Shown here: piece by piece, positions 1 through 32,369 of the stretch | Layout of the letters: every line of letters begins with the position of its first letter | Position numbering within the stretch: position 1 is the stretch's first letter | Source: Hormiphora californensis | Taxonomy: Eukaryota; Ctenophora; Tentaculata; Cydippida; Pleurobrachiidae | Direction of reading: 5' to 3' | Length of the DNA stretch: 64,000 nt | Assembly: GCA_020137815.1 (NCBI GenBank) | Contig: CM035351.1 | Coordinates: 4,113,078-4,177,077, forward strand | Program-made: the position numbers and the translations under genes | Notes under the pieces: model-generated | What the model was told of the DNA's origin: nothing | Seen by the model: only the letters and a program-made list of their open reading frames with translations | Database searches by the model: none

Positions 1-353
1 ATTTACAGCGATACACATGTAATGCACACACACTGAACATTGACTTGATCTTCACCAGTAATAATTCCACTAATAAGCCGGTGCAATGATTTGGGTAGTA
101 ACTCGGAACTTGTGTGTAACGATCAGTAGAGTTAATAATCTTCAAGTCATTAACTAATCACTTGCCAGTAATTATATCTCTCTCCTTGTGTGTGTGCAAA
201 TCAGCTACACGGATAATAGCACACTGTTACATTACTGGTACATTACAGCCAAATCTCGATCTATCGGGGAATCTTGTCCGGTAAATCACGATCCCGCTAA
301 ATCGAGGTTTGACTGTGTGTACATGCAAACTCTTCAGCACACAAAACTGACAC

Positions 354-9832
<9,479 letters not shown>

Positions 9833-11103
9833 CTTGTAGTGCCCTACTTTAGTTTCGTTATCTCTCAATTCACTTTAACCGAACTAACATAATCTGTAAG
9901 AGCTGATAAATTTAGAACACACGCTCTTTCGTTGGCATACATAATGCATTATAATGAGCCATCCAATTAATGCAATCACTCCAAAAATATGCACGACGGG
10001 AGAGAGAAGTGTAAAATGGGCTCTGATTGGCTCAAGCTGCACATTGCAATGAATGGAGAGAAAATAGAACAAATGCAAGTGTGGTAGGAGGGAACAAGAG
10101 AAAGAGAAAGCAATCCAATCAATCTGAAACTGATTTCAGGTAAAGGTCCAGTGATAATTATAGTAGTAAGTAACTCGAGAATTGGGGAATGGAGGACAAT
10201 AATTAAATCATGTACATATCGGGAAATTGGGAGTTTTCAATATGGGATCGGTGTTGTTAGAAGTATTTTAGGTGATTATAATTAACACAGATACCAAGCA
10301 ATTTTGTAATGAACTGTCAGCGGTAAACGGTTAACATTGTGGATTGTAGGCTTTTGGGTCCCGGTAAAAGTGTTATGTGCTCTCTAAGGTTGGGCAGATG
10401 AAAATACACAATTAAATGAGCAATGTGTATCGAGCCAAGAATAAAACTAGCCAGTATCGGTACTAGCCAGTATCGGTACTGTGCATCGTGCGTGAGGGCC
10501 AGGGGCGAGGAGGGAGTCCGTTAACTTTGTAAGTTAAGTCCAAGATGCACGAAACCAAATTTAGCGGACTACGTCATAGACGTCGTAGGCAACATTTTTT
10601 CATGTGGCCTGGGTGGCCAATATGACGGAATACTGCACCGCTGAGAGCTAGAAAAATTTGAAAAAATGCTTTTCAAAAAATAAGAGCTTGTTTCAAAATC
10701 AGGCGTGATCTTAAAATTCTCAAACGCGCACGAAAACGTTTGTCATTGTGCGCGGCGCTGAATAGCAGTGCAAATTGATAATTTTCGACTCATCCGCAGT
10801 ATGAATCCCCGGCCCGGCTGGCTGAAACTGAAACACACAATAAAACACTTTCATAACAAATTCCAATAGTTCATTAAAATAAAATTCAATTGAGTATACA
10901 TGGCACACGGTTTTTGGAATAAATTAAACTACAATTTGAGTATTGCCTGACAAAAATATGCTATCTTGTCAAAATGTCAATCTTGATCTATCTATTTCTA
11001 GTAATATCTGGTCTCTAGATTCAGTGTTTTAGCCGGAGCAATATCATTGATAAAACAGTTTGACCTACCAACATAAAACTCAATAAATTAGATAAAATAA
11101 ATC
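9833..11103. other. Interval between the myosin V start and the NBN stop, no gene seen
   Basis: About 1.27 kb. It should contain the myosin V promoter and 5' UTR (right of 9832) and the NBN 3' UTR (left of 11104). A tandem TAGCCAGTATCGGTAC occurs at about 10449-10480. Small ORFs here (9884-10078, 10720-10908) show no family resemblance or codon signal and I do not call them genes. Confidence 0.6.
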
Positions 11104-14100
11104 TCAGAAAGAACTGAGAGTTCTTTGCGTTTTCCTCTGTGTTTTCCCTTGTGTTTTGTTCTGTTTGGTGTATGCCTCAAAGAAAGGGTTGAATGAATTC
11201 TCCTCCTCGTCACTCTGGTTGTCGCTCTGAGGGGAAATGAGATAGTTTTAGCGGATCTTTTATGGTGTCTGTATCGTGTCTGTCTGGTTTCAATATCAAT
11301 AATAAATCTTTCTACGTCTATCTGTTTCTATAATGTCCATTTTTTTCAACTGTTCACCCCCCAAAGTCGTGCGCGGAATTGTTTTGTGCGTTTATCACAT
11401 GTTAACGTGTAGCGCGCGCAGCGTAAATTAAAATATCGCACGCGCACGAGTTGAGGGGTGAACAGTTGAATAAAAATGGACTTTATATCTGTTTAAATTC
11501 CTAGATTTCTGTGTTTCTCACCTCGTCATCTGAAGCCAGTAACCGGGAGTGCCCACCATCCGTCTCCCCAAAACTCCCCACACTAAGGGTAATATTAATG
11601 GACCTAGTCGGTATGTGTTTCCTCTTGAACCCCTTGTAGTTCACCAGACCCGATGAGTTCTGAGTAGTGCTTCTGGAAACATTCTGAGTTGTAGTCCTAG
11701 ATGGACCAACCATACTCCTAACAAGAAGATTCGGTGAGATGGCCACACATGATTTTGTATCATCCCCGTTCTCAGATGTCTGAGTTTTACGAACATTTCT
11801 TATCCATTGAGAGTTGGAGGAAGACTCGTGTATACTCAGGATCTTGATCATCCCAATGCTCTGCTCCAATCTAGCATGTTTACCATCGACACTCTGTTCC
11901 ATTTTGGCACGTTTCCCGCTGGGAGAGATTCCTGAACTGGCCGGTACGGGTTCAAGCTCCCTTTTTACACGAGGTGTTGATGGTGGTGGCTCGGTGAAGG
12001 GAGGGTACCCGGACTGTACTAATATCACCGGCTGGTCCTCCTCTACCTCTACTACTTCTTGTTTCACCTCCTCCTTCACTTCTACAGGTTCAGGTACAAC
12101 AGGTTCAGGTACAACAGGTTCGGGTGGTTCATCCTCAGGTTCGTTCATCCTGGCACGTTTAGCCGCCATAGCACTGTCCAATGTCTCCTGGAAAGAGGGG
12201 ATGTTGAGGGGTCGGAGGGTGGCAGCAAATGGATTGTAATCCTCGTCATCACTATCCTCTGGGTAGACTCTTTTGGGAATCCTGCTGCTAGTGCCGCTGA
12301 ACAGAGATGCCGAGCCGGAGGTCGTGGGTGCTCTACTGAGAGATGTAGAACCAGATGGTGCCCTAACAGATGCAGAGCCGGAGGTCGTGGGTGGTCTAAC
12401 AGAGGAGGTTGAGGGTGCCCTGCTGGTAAAGGAAGAGGTAGGAGTTGCAGCTGCAGGGGTGGTGGAGATCCTGCTAGTTGTTGTGGTGCTGAACAGGGAG
12501 GCAGAACTCATGTTAGCGGGGGTTATAGGGGAGGGAGGTCCAGGCTGTTGTTTTCCAGGGGTGACCAGTGTTTTATCCAATCGAGGTGGCTGCACAGTCG
12601 GTTCAATAAACGATTTGGTTCGGTTAGGCGTATCTAAAGTCCGATCCAGTCGAGGTGGCTGGACAGTTGGGTCAATAAATGATGTTCCCAGTTTCGAGCT
12701 AGCTGGAGTGTTTATTGTCTTGTCCAATCTAGGTGGCTGGACAGTTGGTTCAATAAAAGATTTCCCCGACTTTGAACTTGCCGCCGGTGATATAGATTTG
12801 TCAAGTGGGAGTAGGTTCACGGAAGGTTCCACGAAGGAGTCACTCCTCCCATTCACCCTACTACTTCCCGCTATAGTACAGGTATTGATCGTCATTGTGT
12901 TCAGTGACTCTCCTATCATTAGGGTCTCAAACTGACTCTCGTTACCACTCCTGTTAGTTGTTTGGGTATCAATGATTGGAGGTGGTGCCTGGCTGGGCTG
13001 AGTTGATCCTCCTCCTCTGACCTTCCTAAACAGCTTGTTCCGGTCGTTGTACAGCAGCGCCATAATAAGAGACGTTTCCTTGGCAGGAAGGAGAGACCTC
13101 GAACTAGTCATTATCTCTCCCGCTCTCCTGCTTGTATCAGATTCATTCCTTCCTCCTACTACTATAGATGTCGCTTCCCGGATCAAATCCTCATCCTGAC
13201 CATCCCACAACACCAACTTCGTCCGCCCCCATGGCCCTAGCCACCCCTCCCCTCTCATCCATTTCCTTCTGACCCAGAAACACAACAGTCATGTTCTGGA
13301 GGAGGTTCCTGCGGTCTGGGTTGGGCTTTAGTTTCGCTCCCCTAATATCTCCAGCAATGGGAGGATAGTACCCAGCTGAATGTTTGGGTAGTTTGGTGGT
13401 GTTATTAGTGCTTGTCGCCAGGTCTGTGAGAAATGAAGGAAGGAGGATCTCAGCGTTGTCGGACACAGCTTGTACCACCTGGGTAAGGAGAAGAATGTAG
13501 TTAAGAGATTCTATCTTTTTTCTTTCTCACTCACTCTGTATCTCCCTCTCTCTCTCTCCCTTCCTCTCTGTATCTATTTGTGTTCTTCCAAAAGAATGAT
13601 AAAGCACATATTTTTTTCTCTCTCTCGTGAAAATCTTCACAATTCGGGGAAAAAGATCAGTCGGCAGACTGCTTTGTGACATACTTTACCTTGGGTGTGA
13701 GTATTATTTGTTCCATAATTAGGACATTGCACTCAGAATCCCACGTTTTACTAAACTGTAATTTTAGGTGCCGAACAGCCCTCGTACAGCTCTCTTTTGA
13801 TTTAGCTGGGGAGGGATGTCAATAATTCTGGGGCCGGGGGCCGGACCACATGGGGCAGGGGGGCTGAGAGTTGTGAATAATTCTACATTTTTATTTAGCC
13901 TACATGACGTGACGTGTGACAGCATTGGGACGCCTCACACTATGTATATATTTGCTTGAAACGGAGTGTTGTGTGTAATTCTTCATGCACAGAAGTGCAT
14001 ATTTATGGGTATGTATTGATACTATTGACACATGAATAACTTAGTGTGAATGTGAATTGTTTGGCTTGCTCGCAAAATACTGCCCGCCCCGAGCTGTAGG

Positions 14101-14653
14101 TGCACGATGACGTAGTATGGCAACTTTTGGCAAATATTTTTTTTTTCAATCCCTGATTACTGCTAGTGAAAGTAAATAGTTTGCGAAAGCTCTTTCTCTC
14201 TCTAATCTTCTAACAATCTCTCTTCACCCCACCACCATCAGCGAGTTAGCGGTAAAGTCACACTTTTGAGCACCAATAAACACCTGCATCAGCCACCAAG
14301 AAATTACCAGGTGATTGAGCTATAGAGCAAGTTATCGGAATTAGAGCGGAAGTCAGAAAAATTAATCAAGCTATGATGTATTCTCTATTAGCTATGGTAT
14401 ATTATCTAATGTGATACTATGTTCTCTAAGCCGTGATATATTCTCAACTTCATTGAAATTGTCGATAAAGTATTGCCAATTTGGCGACACATAATGCTAG
14501 CTATTGTTTGGAATTATACCTGACAGATTGGAAAATGCAACTTTAATTTTGCACATAGTGTAAAGCTTCCCGCTTCTTCCGAACTCAATTTCAGCTCCGA
14601 TCTTTACATTTATCGTACTCTGCTTTATCTGCGGGAAGGGAGAGAGGGGGAGG

Positions 14654-14727
<74 letters not shown>

Positions 14728-15506
14728 TAGAATGGGGGAAAAGATACAATTTGCATTGAACGCACAGTTTAATTTTAAACTTGCAGATGAATGGAGCACA
14801 TTTTCCGAGATAATTGGCTGTCGCCGACTCGGAGAATATGCTAGAAACACAAAGAGGGGGACAGAAAGCTTGCCGGCAAAAAGAGTGTGTATTACAGAGT
14901 GAGAGAAGATATATAATAATGTTGAAAGAAGGGATAAAGACAAAAGTCTTATTAACCAATGCCTGGTTATATATGTGCACTGAATGACGTGTCGTTTAAG
15001 CAACAATATCTAAAATATCTAAAAAATTAGTAGACAGAAAATTTGTTTGATGACACATCCTCACACACACCCTTTTGACACAATATTTTTGTTTGGTATT
15101 GGCTGATCTTACCATTTATTATTTCTTGGCTTACCTTGATGTTGTCGATAATAGTTCCAAATTGCGACTTGTCCGTGTAGAGAATCTCCCCATTGACCTG
15201 TACCGCCAAACTTCCGTGCTGGGAAATAGTGGGTCTTAATCTTGAGGGAAGGAGAGCCCGGACTAGGGGGAGCTGGGGGGTAAGGAGAGATCAGAGGGGG
15301 TAAAGAGAGATCAGAGGGAGGGAGTGCTTAATTAACTGTTGGAGAGCTAAGACTCTTTTTATCTCCCTACTCACCTCCCTACTGATGCCATTAAGATTTG
15401 CATTTCCTATAGATAGTGCAATGTCACATGTAGGGTTCCGTCCGACCTTGTAGATGACACCGGGAACTAGGTAGAATCTAGTGGTCTCACCCCGTAACAC
15501 ATACAT
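11104..15506 (-). CDS. NBN: Nibrin, MRE11-RAD50-NBN complex subunit
   Basis: Adaptor of the MRN double-strand-break complex. Exons on minus: 15375-15506, 15135-15218, 14520-14628, 13690-13805, 11522-13478, 11104-11226; about 839 residues if one base is discounted in exon 5 (human 754). Exons 1-3 give an FHA domain (VGRNPTCDIAL, ISREHG, FGT). Exons 4-5 continue into the BRCT region (VLIMEQIILTPK) and a second block around MTVVFLGQKE. The long middle is disordered, with SQ/TQ sites typical of ATM substrates and four repeats of a FIEPTVQPP-like unit. NYKGFKR near the end of exon 5 resembles the MRE11-binding stretch. The last exon has EEENSFNPFFEAYTK, placed like the ATM-recruiting acidic-aromatic tail. 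Exon 5 has length 3n+1 although both ends need phase 0, and the frame changes at about 13190-13285, so one indel is present. RAD9 lies upstream on the same strand. Confidence 0.9.
11335..11481. mobile_element. Short inverted-repeat element (MITE-like) in the last NBN intron
   Basis: About 147 bp. The left end GTCCATTTTTTTCAACTG is mirrored at the right end by CAGTTGAATAAAAATGGAC, and the arms continue through TTCACCCC/GGGGTGAA, giving roughly 26-bp imperfect arms. No convincing target duplication was seen. The interior is GC-rich with GCGCGC and has no ORF. Confidence 0.7.
14650..14724. repeat. (GA)n tract serving as extended polypyrimidine tract of NBN exon 3
   Basis: On the NBN sense strand this is (CT)n running into CCCTCTCTCCCTTCCCGCAG at the acceptor of exon 14520-14628. 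The microsatellite therefore lies exactly where the polypyrimidine tract must be. Confidence 0.8.
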
Positions 15507-15758
15507 ACATCCGCTGGCTAGTCATAGTGGTAAGGGTTAGAGAGAGGTAGAGAGGTAGGTTTAGTTAGATATTTCATTGGAAGAGAGACTGTGAATAAAT
15601 TAGATGGTAGAATAAGCAAGCTCATTGATATGAATTATAATAGAAACATGTAATAACATAGAAATGAACTCAAATAAAATTAATTAAAAACTAGTATCCT
15701 AACTGGATCCATGCTGGCCCCCCTCACTCTCTTCAGCCTCCTGCACAATATATTAGAT

Positions 15759-17444
15759 TGTCCAGGAAATAATGTCGTCTTACAATTTTTTGTAGAAATG
15801 CATGAGTTAGCGACTTTTAACTTGTTTTATCTTGTTTAGTAGGGTAAACCGGGGCAATTCGAACAACTGGGGCAATTCGAACATAGTACTGCCCGTCTCT
15901 CACCTAGTTAAGCTATCATAATGACGTCATCCTATCTCCAGAAGAAAACTGCTCGTTCGAGCCTGCCCGTTACCACTAAATAGGCTCTAGATCCGGTTTA
16001 AGTTGGTCAATTTCCGATTTGAAAAAACCAGCTGAAAGCTAATAATATCAGCTTTCAGATGGTATAAAAATTATTTGAATATTCGCATGTTTTCATTCCA
16101 AATTCTGGTAAATTAAGATTACCGGGGCAATTCGAACAACCGGGGCAATTCGAACATGGGCAATTTGGTTAACACACCGGGGCAATTTGGTTAACTCCCG
16201 GGCCAATGATGTACAGTTCTTTGCACCACGTGATCACGCGTGATACCGGGGCAATTCGAGCAAGAACGACCAGCGTGTAGATTGCGTGTAGATTACATTG
16301 TTCGAATTGCCCCCACCTCTAACAACACCAGGCGGGAATCTTCTTCTGGTGTTGTGAGGACGTTCACGTGACTCCCACGTGACGAAATAAAGCACTCCTA
16401 TTGGTGATGCTCGAATTGCCCCGGTACCAATTTTTCCGACCAAAATTTTTCAATTAGTTATTTAGTTAAGTAAATGATGGTCCCTATAGTTGAAATTTAT
16501 CTTATTTGAAAGATAAAATAATGAACTTTAATCCTATATAATTTTTTTCATTGTATCTTTTTTTAAATGGGAGTGAGAACCGATTAAGTAAAAAGTTAAC
16601 CATTTTGCCCCGGTTTACCCTAGACAATTTCCCGTCTGGGAAACACATTTAGAACTTCATACTAATATTTTCATTGCCCGTATTTGGGTACTCTGTCACC
16701 GGAAGTCGCTTTGCCGCTGAACGGGAGTTTTGCAAATTTTAAAACGTCGCTGGAAGGAAGCGATTTAAGTTTCCAGAACTCTAAATGGCGTCAATCGATA
16801 GCCCATCGTCCAAAGATATAGTTCCCATGCGATTTTAGTCTCGACGCGTTCTATGGAAACGTCAAACTTAGTAAATCTACCTCAAAAAAGTGAAAAAAAC
16901 GAAAAAATTTACCTCGATTTTGGACCCAAAAATCGGGACTTTCAAAAAACCGCATTTTTTCACCTCGAAACCTTACCAAAGCCAAAAGTTAACTTTACTA
17001 CGGTTAGAAGCTTAGTTGGGACTATTAATTACCATCAATAAATTTATCATTCACCAATCCAATCAAACCTGAAGTATCCCGGAAGTGAAAATTTCCGATT
17101 TTGACCAAAATTTTTCAGAGCTCCATAGCTCCGAGACAAATTGGATCTGTGACCTCATTCACCAGTCAAACGATAGATATTTGTCTAATAAACAAGCTTG
17201 ATGTCATTAAAAATCTTACAGATGCTTAATTAAATAACTATAGCAGTTTTTTTAACATGCAAGGAAATCTCGTTCAGCGGCAAAATTTTTTGCAATTTTT
17301 CCGGGTTCACCAAGGGACGTCAAATATCAAATTTTTCAAATCAGACACTTGTTTTATACAGACAAAGGTTAGATCTAGGCGCTAGTATACCGAAATTGTT
17401 GAGTTAAGTTGGAGAAATTGGCCCGCGACATTATTTCTTGGACA
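15759..17444. mobile_element. Terminal-inverted-repeat element, non-autonomous, with a nested insertion
   Basis: The left end TGTCCAGGAAATAATGTCG is matched in inverted orientation at 17426-17444, with one mismatch over 19 bp. An internal inverted pair around GCCGCTGAACG (about 16712 and 17272) supports a folded element. The interior has no transposase ORF. A second element (15842-16620) lies inside it, so without that insertion the element is about 0.9 kb. No clear target duplication was seen. It lies between the NBN start and the RAD9 stop. Confidence 0.6.
15842..16620. mobile_element. TA-flanked inverted-repeat element with repeated subterminal motif (Tc1/mariner-like MITE)
   Basis: Ends are GGGTAAACCGGGGCAA and, inverted, TTGCCCCGGTTTACCC, flanked by TA on both sides (15840-15841 and 16621-16622). 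A motif GGGGCAATTCGAACA recurs several times near the left end (about 15852, 15871, 16124, 16142, 16247) and in the opposite orientation at about 16302 and 16411. Multiple subterminal copies are typical of transposase-binding arrays. No ORF encoding a transposase was seen, so it is non-autonomous. TA duplication suggests the Tc1/mariner superfamily, which is inference. Confidence 0.75.
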
Positions 17445-17503
17445 CCCTAATATTGCACATACCTCGGTAACCAGGGAAACATCCTTTTTTTCTCTCTCTC
17501 ACA

Positions 17504-29000
<11,497 letters not shown>

Positions 29001-29627
29001 GTATCGCACCAAACTCCACTCATAACCACCTTCCTAGCAATGGTTGTCGTGTAAAGGGTTGGATAACATGTGTAAAGGGTGTTTGTACTAACAGGTGTTG
29101 TGTAAAGGGTGTTGTGTACTAACAGGTGTTGTGTACAGGGTAGAGGGTGTTCATAATAACAGGTGATCAACAAATTACCTCGATTTACCGAACTTCGATT
29201 TACCACTGTCTGGCGCCGCGACCCATCTGAGCACTGTCGCGCACTGAGAATCAAATGGGGTATGGCGCCGCCATACAGATTTACCACACATATGAATTTC
29301 CCCCGATATTTCAACCGTGCACCTCGATACACTATGGGCTTAAACCCTCCTTCTGAAGACTGAGTTCAGTAAATCGAGTTTTGACTGGTGTAACAGAGTG
29401 AGCGAGTGACGCAGGTTGCTGAGAAGAATGTTGCAAGAGAAAGATTTTGGAAAGTGAGAGAATGAGTCGCCTGGCACTGTGAGAGAGAGAGGATGAAGGG
29501 GGAGGCTGCAGCTGAAAAAGGCTTCATCTGACAAAAAGGGTCAATCAAATCTGATATTTTATATTTACACAAAAAACACATGACAGCAATGATTCAACAA
29601 TAAAAATATAAAAGATCACACTAGCTC
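29001..29627. other. Interval between RAD9 start and FAD synthase stop, with a weak 200-bp inverted-repeat element
   Basis: At 29179-29378 the ends CTCGATTTACCGAAC and GTTCAGTAAATCGAG are inverted with one mismatch, suggesting a small MITE. The neighbouring 29060-29160 contains diverged tandem copies of a GTTGTGTAAAGGGTG-like phrase. No gene was seen. The RAD9 promoter must lie here. Confidence 0.45.
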
Positions 29628-30287
29628 TCACATTCTCCCCGACCTCTCTTTCTCTCCATCATCCAGTTCATAGGCAGGTCTAAACTTGTCCCCCTCGCCC
29701 ACACTGAGGGCTGGGTTAGGTTTCGTATTCACCATGTTTCCGATGGAGGTGTAGCCCTGGTTGTAGAGGGGACAGTAGGGGACCTGGAGGGTCCTCAGGA
29801 AATCCCAAACCTGGCTGTAACTCCAGGAGATGATGGGGTTGACTCGGAGGATCTGGGGCCAGCCTGGATCAGTAACGGCAAACTCTGTGAGGTGGGAACT
29901 GTACGGGTCCGTCCTTCTCGTACCCATGAGGATTGCCTTTATGTCGGGGTGCTCCTTCATCAAAACTTCCAGTCCCTCCTTGATGGAAGCCTTGATTCTA
30001 ATGAGTGTGATGGGGTAGACTCCCACGATCTCGTCAATGAATTCCTCCACCTCAGGGAATGTCTCCCCACTCTCGATGCACACCCCCACAACAGTGGGGA
30101 TGGGGGAAGCCTGCTGTTGGAGCGCCAGGTGGAGAAGGTGCAACACCACCGTGCAATCCTTACCACCGTTAAAGGCGATGGCAATAGCTCCCCCTGCATC
30201 TTCAAGGGCCTTAGTTACCACGGCAACTGCAGCGCTTACAAGGGCAGGTTCGCCACACGCGGAGACATCTGATGTACCAGGCTGCAT
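29628..30287 (-). CDS. FLAD1: FAD synthase (FMN adenylyltransferase, PAPS-reductase fold)
   Basis: Converts FMN and ATP to FAD and pyrophosphate. Single exon, 219 residues. Family landmarks: the pyrophosphate-binding FNGGKDCTVVLHL near residues 39-51, a GVCIESGETFPEVEEF block, ILMGTRRTDPYSS (about 117-129), INP-type VNPIISWSYSQVWDFLR, VPYCPLYNQGYTSIGN, and TKPNPAL. Only the catalytic domain of the PAPS-reductase fold is present. The N-terminal molybdopterin-binding-like domain of vertebrate FLAD1 is absent, as in yeast FAD1. The reading frame is open from MQPGTSDVSACG to TAG-type stop with no splice needed. It lies between RAD9 and COX19, all on minus. Confidence 0.93.
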   Translation of the reverse strand: MQPGTSDVSACGEPALVSAAVAVVTKALEDAGGAIAIAFNGGKDCTVVLHLLHLALQQQASPIPTVVGVCIESGETFPEVEEFIDEIVGVYPITLIRIKASIKEGLEVLMKEHPDIKAILMGTRRTDPYSSHLTEFAVTDPGWPQILRVNPIISWSYSQVWDFLRTLQVPYCPLYNQGYTSIGNMVNTKPNPALSVGEGDKFRPAYELDDGEKERSGRM

Positions 30288-30700
30288 GACACTAGAAGGG
30301 AAAACAAGAGGGTGGTTAGGAGAGGTTTGTCAAGCGGTTGGGGGTGGGGGAGGGGGGTAAGTCTGGCGTATAATAATAGAAAAGGTGCAGCAACAGATAA
30401 AATATTTCTCGAAAAGGGCTAAAGTTCAGTCTGAAGTGTTGAACAAGTAGAAATAGGTAAAGGGCAGTTCTCAATTCGCAATAAGGAGACATAGAGATAG
30501 AAGAGGGTTTTTATATTAGACCACTTTATCACAAACTAAGTTACTAAATGTTAAAACTTGCAATCAGATAAGGTGAGAAACATGTGACGTGGTGACGAAT
30601 TGCTCTCTTGATAGAACATTCTAATAGATAACATTTTGACACATCAAGTAAAAAAAGTATCTATCTAACCGCTTGAATTCAGTTCACTGTCCCTGCATCA

Positions 30701-30955
30701 TCACGTCTTATCCTTCTTAGGCTTTACGTCAGCAAATCCTAGTGAATCTAGGTCCTCCTTGGCCATTAGGCCGGTGTCCATCCGACACTGTAGATACAAC
30801 CTACTCTCCTCTCTACAAGCCCTCTGATTATACTTGTTTTCCTTCAGACAGTCCATAAAGGTTTCCATCGCTGTTTTACATTCGGCAAAGTGATCCAGGG
30901 GAAAGCTACCCTTATCAGGAGGCATAGCAGGAGGGGGTCTCTTGGCCATATTCAT
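30701..30955 (-). CDS. COX19: COX19, cytochrome c oxidase assembly factor
   Basis: Small twin CX9C protein of the mitochondrial intermembrane space, involved in copper delivery to cytochrome oxidase. 84 residues in a single exon. PPDKGSFPLDH is a COX19 signature, followed by CKTAMETFMDC and CREESRLYLQC (both C-X9-C) and LDSLGFADV. Length and motif order match the family (human 90 residues). The start is either Met 1 or Met 3 (MNMAKRPP). The 416-bp gap to FAD synthase and the 340-bp gap to MED19 show no other feature. Confidence 0.95.
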   Translation of the reverse strand: MNMAKRPPPAMPPDKGSFPLDHFAECKTAMETFMDCLKENKYNQRACREESRLYLQCRMDTGLMAKEDLDSLGFADVKPKKDKT

Positions 30956-31296
30956 GGTGCTGCTTTCTAGGTAGGGAAATGTATATTTTATTGGGCGACG
31001 AGACGAGAGAGTATTGGTTAACTAGAATTAGAATTTTCGCCAGGCAGACCGAAGAGATACTGGGGAAATAGTAACGGTACAAGCCTTATACTACTACAAG
31101 GTATTGAATGAGAATAATATGGAGATTTCGGGGAATTGTCTGGGGGTGTACAATAAATAAAGAAACGCTCATGTATTAACAATAAGTATTCAATTCAAGA
31201 TGTGTGTCTCAGACACTGATAAATGATTAAATAGCTATTTGTAATAATGCTTGACATTAAAAAAGATGAACAATGATATAATTTCTCCATCTCCCC

Positions 31297-32292
31297 TCAC
31301 GTTACCCCATCCTCCTCTCTCCGTCGCTTTTTCTTTTTCTTGTGGCGGCGTTCTGTGGGGAGGAATTACTAGTGTTACAATTTGGCAGTGAAAACCAAAT
31401 TAGAATATAAAACAAACATTTCAGCGTACAGTAAGAACTGTTATATTATGTGACTAGTGGTAAGTGGGTCAGCTCGAGTGGGTCGGTTGTGAACATATTT
31501 TAGACCCAGTCACCACCATATTTGGCTCCAGAATCTAACATTAATCATTACCCACTATCACAGCCCCGTGATTATTAAACATACCTTCGCTGTCGCCGTC
31601 TCGTTTTTTCTTTTTCTTTTTGTGTCCGGTAAAGAGGGGATTCCTGCGGTCCTCAAGTTTACCAGGCTTCAAACGGAACCCTGAGAACTGCTCGCTAGAG
31701 AGGGGCTGTAGATCACGTTGTATGGTCGGGGGTTTATTTAGTAGTCCTATCAACCCATCCGCTTCATTTGTCGTCTTTATGTCAATCTGGCCTGCAAAGA
31801 CAAATACCGTTACTACTGTGCTAGGTACTTATTGTGAACTATCGTGAATACTGTGATCAGTATTGTATTGGTAACCGTGAACTACAAGTATTACTAGTAC
31901 AGATGCCAACGTATCAGATGCTAACATATCTTAACACATCTTATGGACTCTAACCTTCATCGGGACACAGGAAGTCGAGCAGGGAACTCTCGCCGACATT
32001 TCCGTTGCATAGTTTCTGATATTCTGGCATTAATCCCGTCTGATGGAGAAGATCCTTCTCTCCCGCGAGCTGGTCTGCGGAGATCTCTGGAGGGTGGAAG
32101 GAGGGGTGAGAGGAGATGAATGGATCGGTGGATGAGGGGCAGGGTGAGGGTCGGAGAATAGAGGGGTAAGTATCAATTAGATTTGAAATTCAGAACTGTA
32201 CTCTTACCAGACCGTGGCGTGTGTAAGTAAAACTCGTGATTTACAACTTTACTTTTATCAAATTTAAAATCGTCATTTCTCACGGTGCCGTC
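31297..32292 (-). CDS. MED19: Mediator complex subunit 19 (5' end unresolved)
   Basis: Head-module subunit of Mediator, in the nucleus. Exons on minus: 32208 to about 32292 (ending NHEFYLHTPRS), 31955-32086, 31585-31791, 31297-31352. The joined frame gives EFYL, then KDLLHQTGLMPEYQKLC, SSLLDFLCPDEG, GLLNKPPTIQRDLQPLSSEQFSGFRLKPG and two lysine-rich blocks (HKKKKKKRDGD and RRHKKKKKRRR). This matches MED19 order: an LITHYNL-like helix, a KPP/GRDL segment, the AGFRL-PGPL motif and a basic tail. No in-frame start was found right of 32292 before a stop, so a further 5' exon or start is missing from my model. The coding neighbour on the same strand is COX19. Confidence 0.8.
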
Positions 32293-32369
32293 CAGCTTTC
32301 TTTCAGATCACAACATAATTTTAATCTTGGCTATTTTAAAATATGAGTCGTTATTCGGACAGTAAATTT

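Noticed and set aside
12273-12935. 220-residue ORF on plus
   Set aside because: Antisense shadow of the low-complexity NBN linker; no family resemblance.
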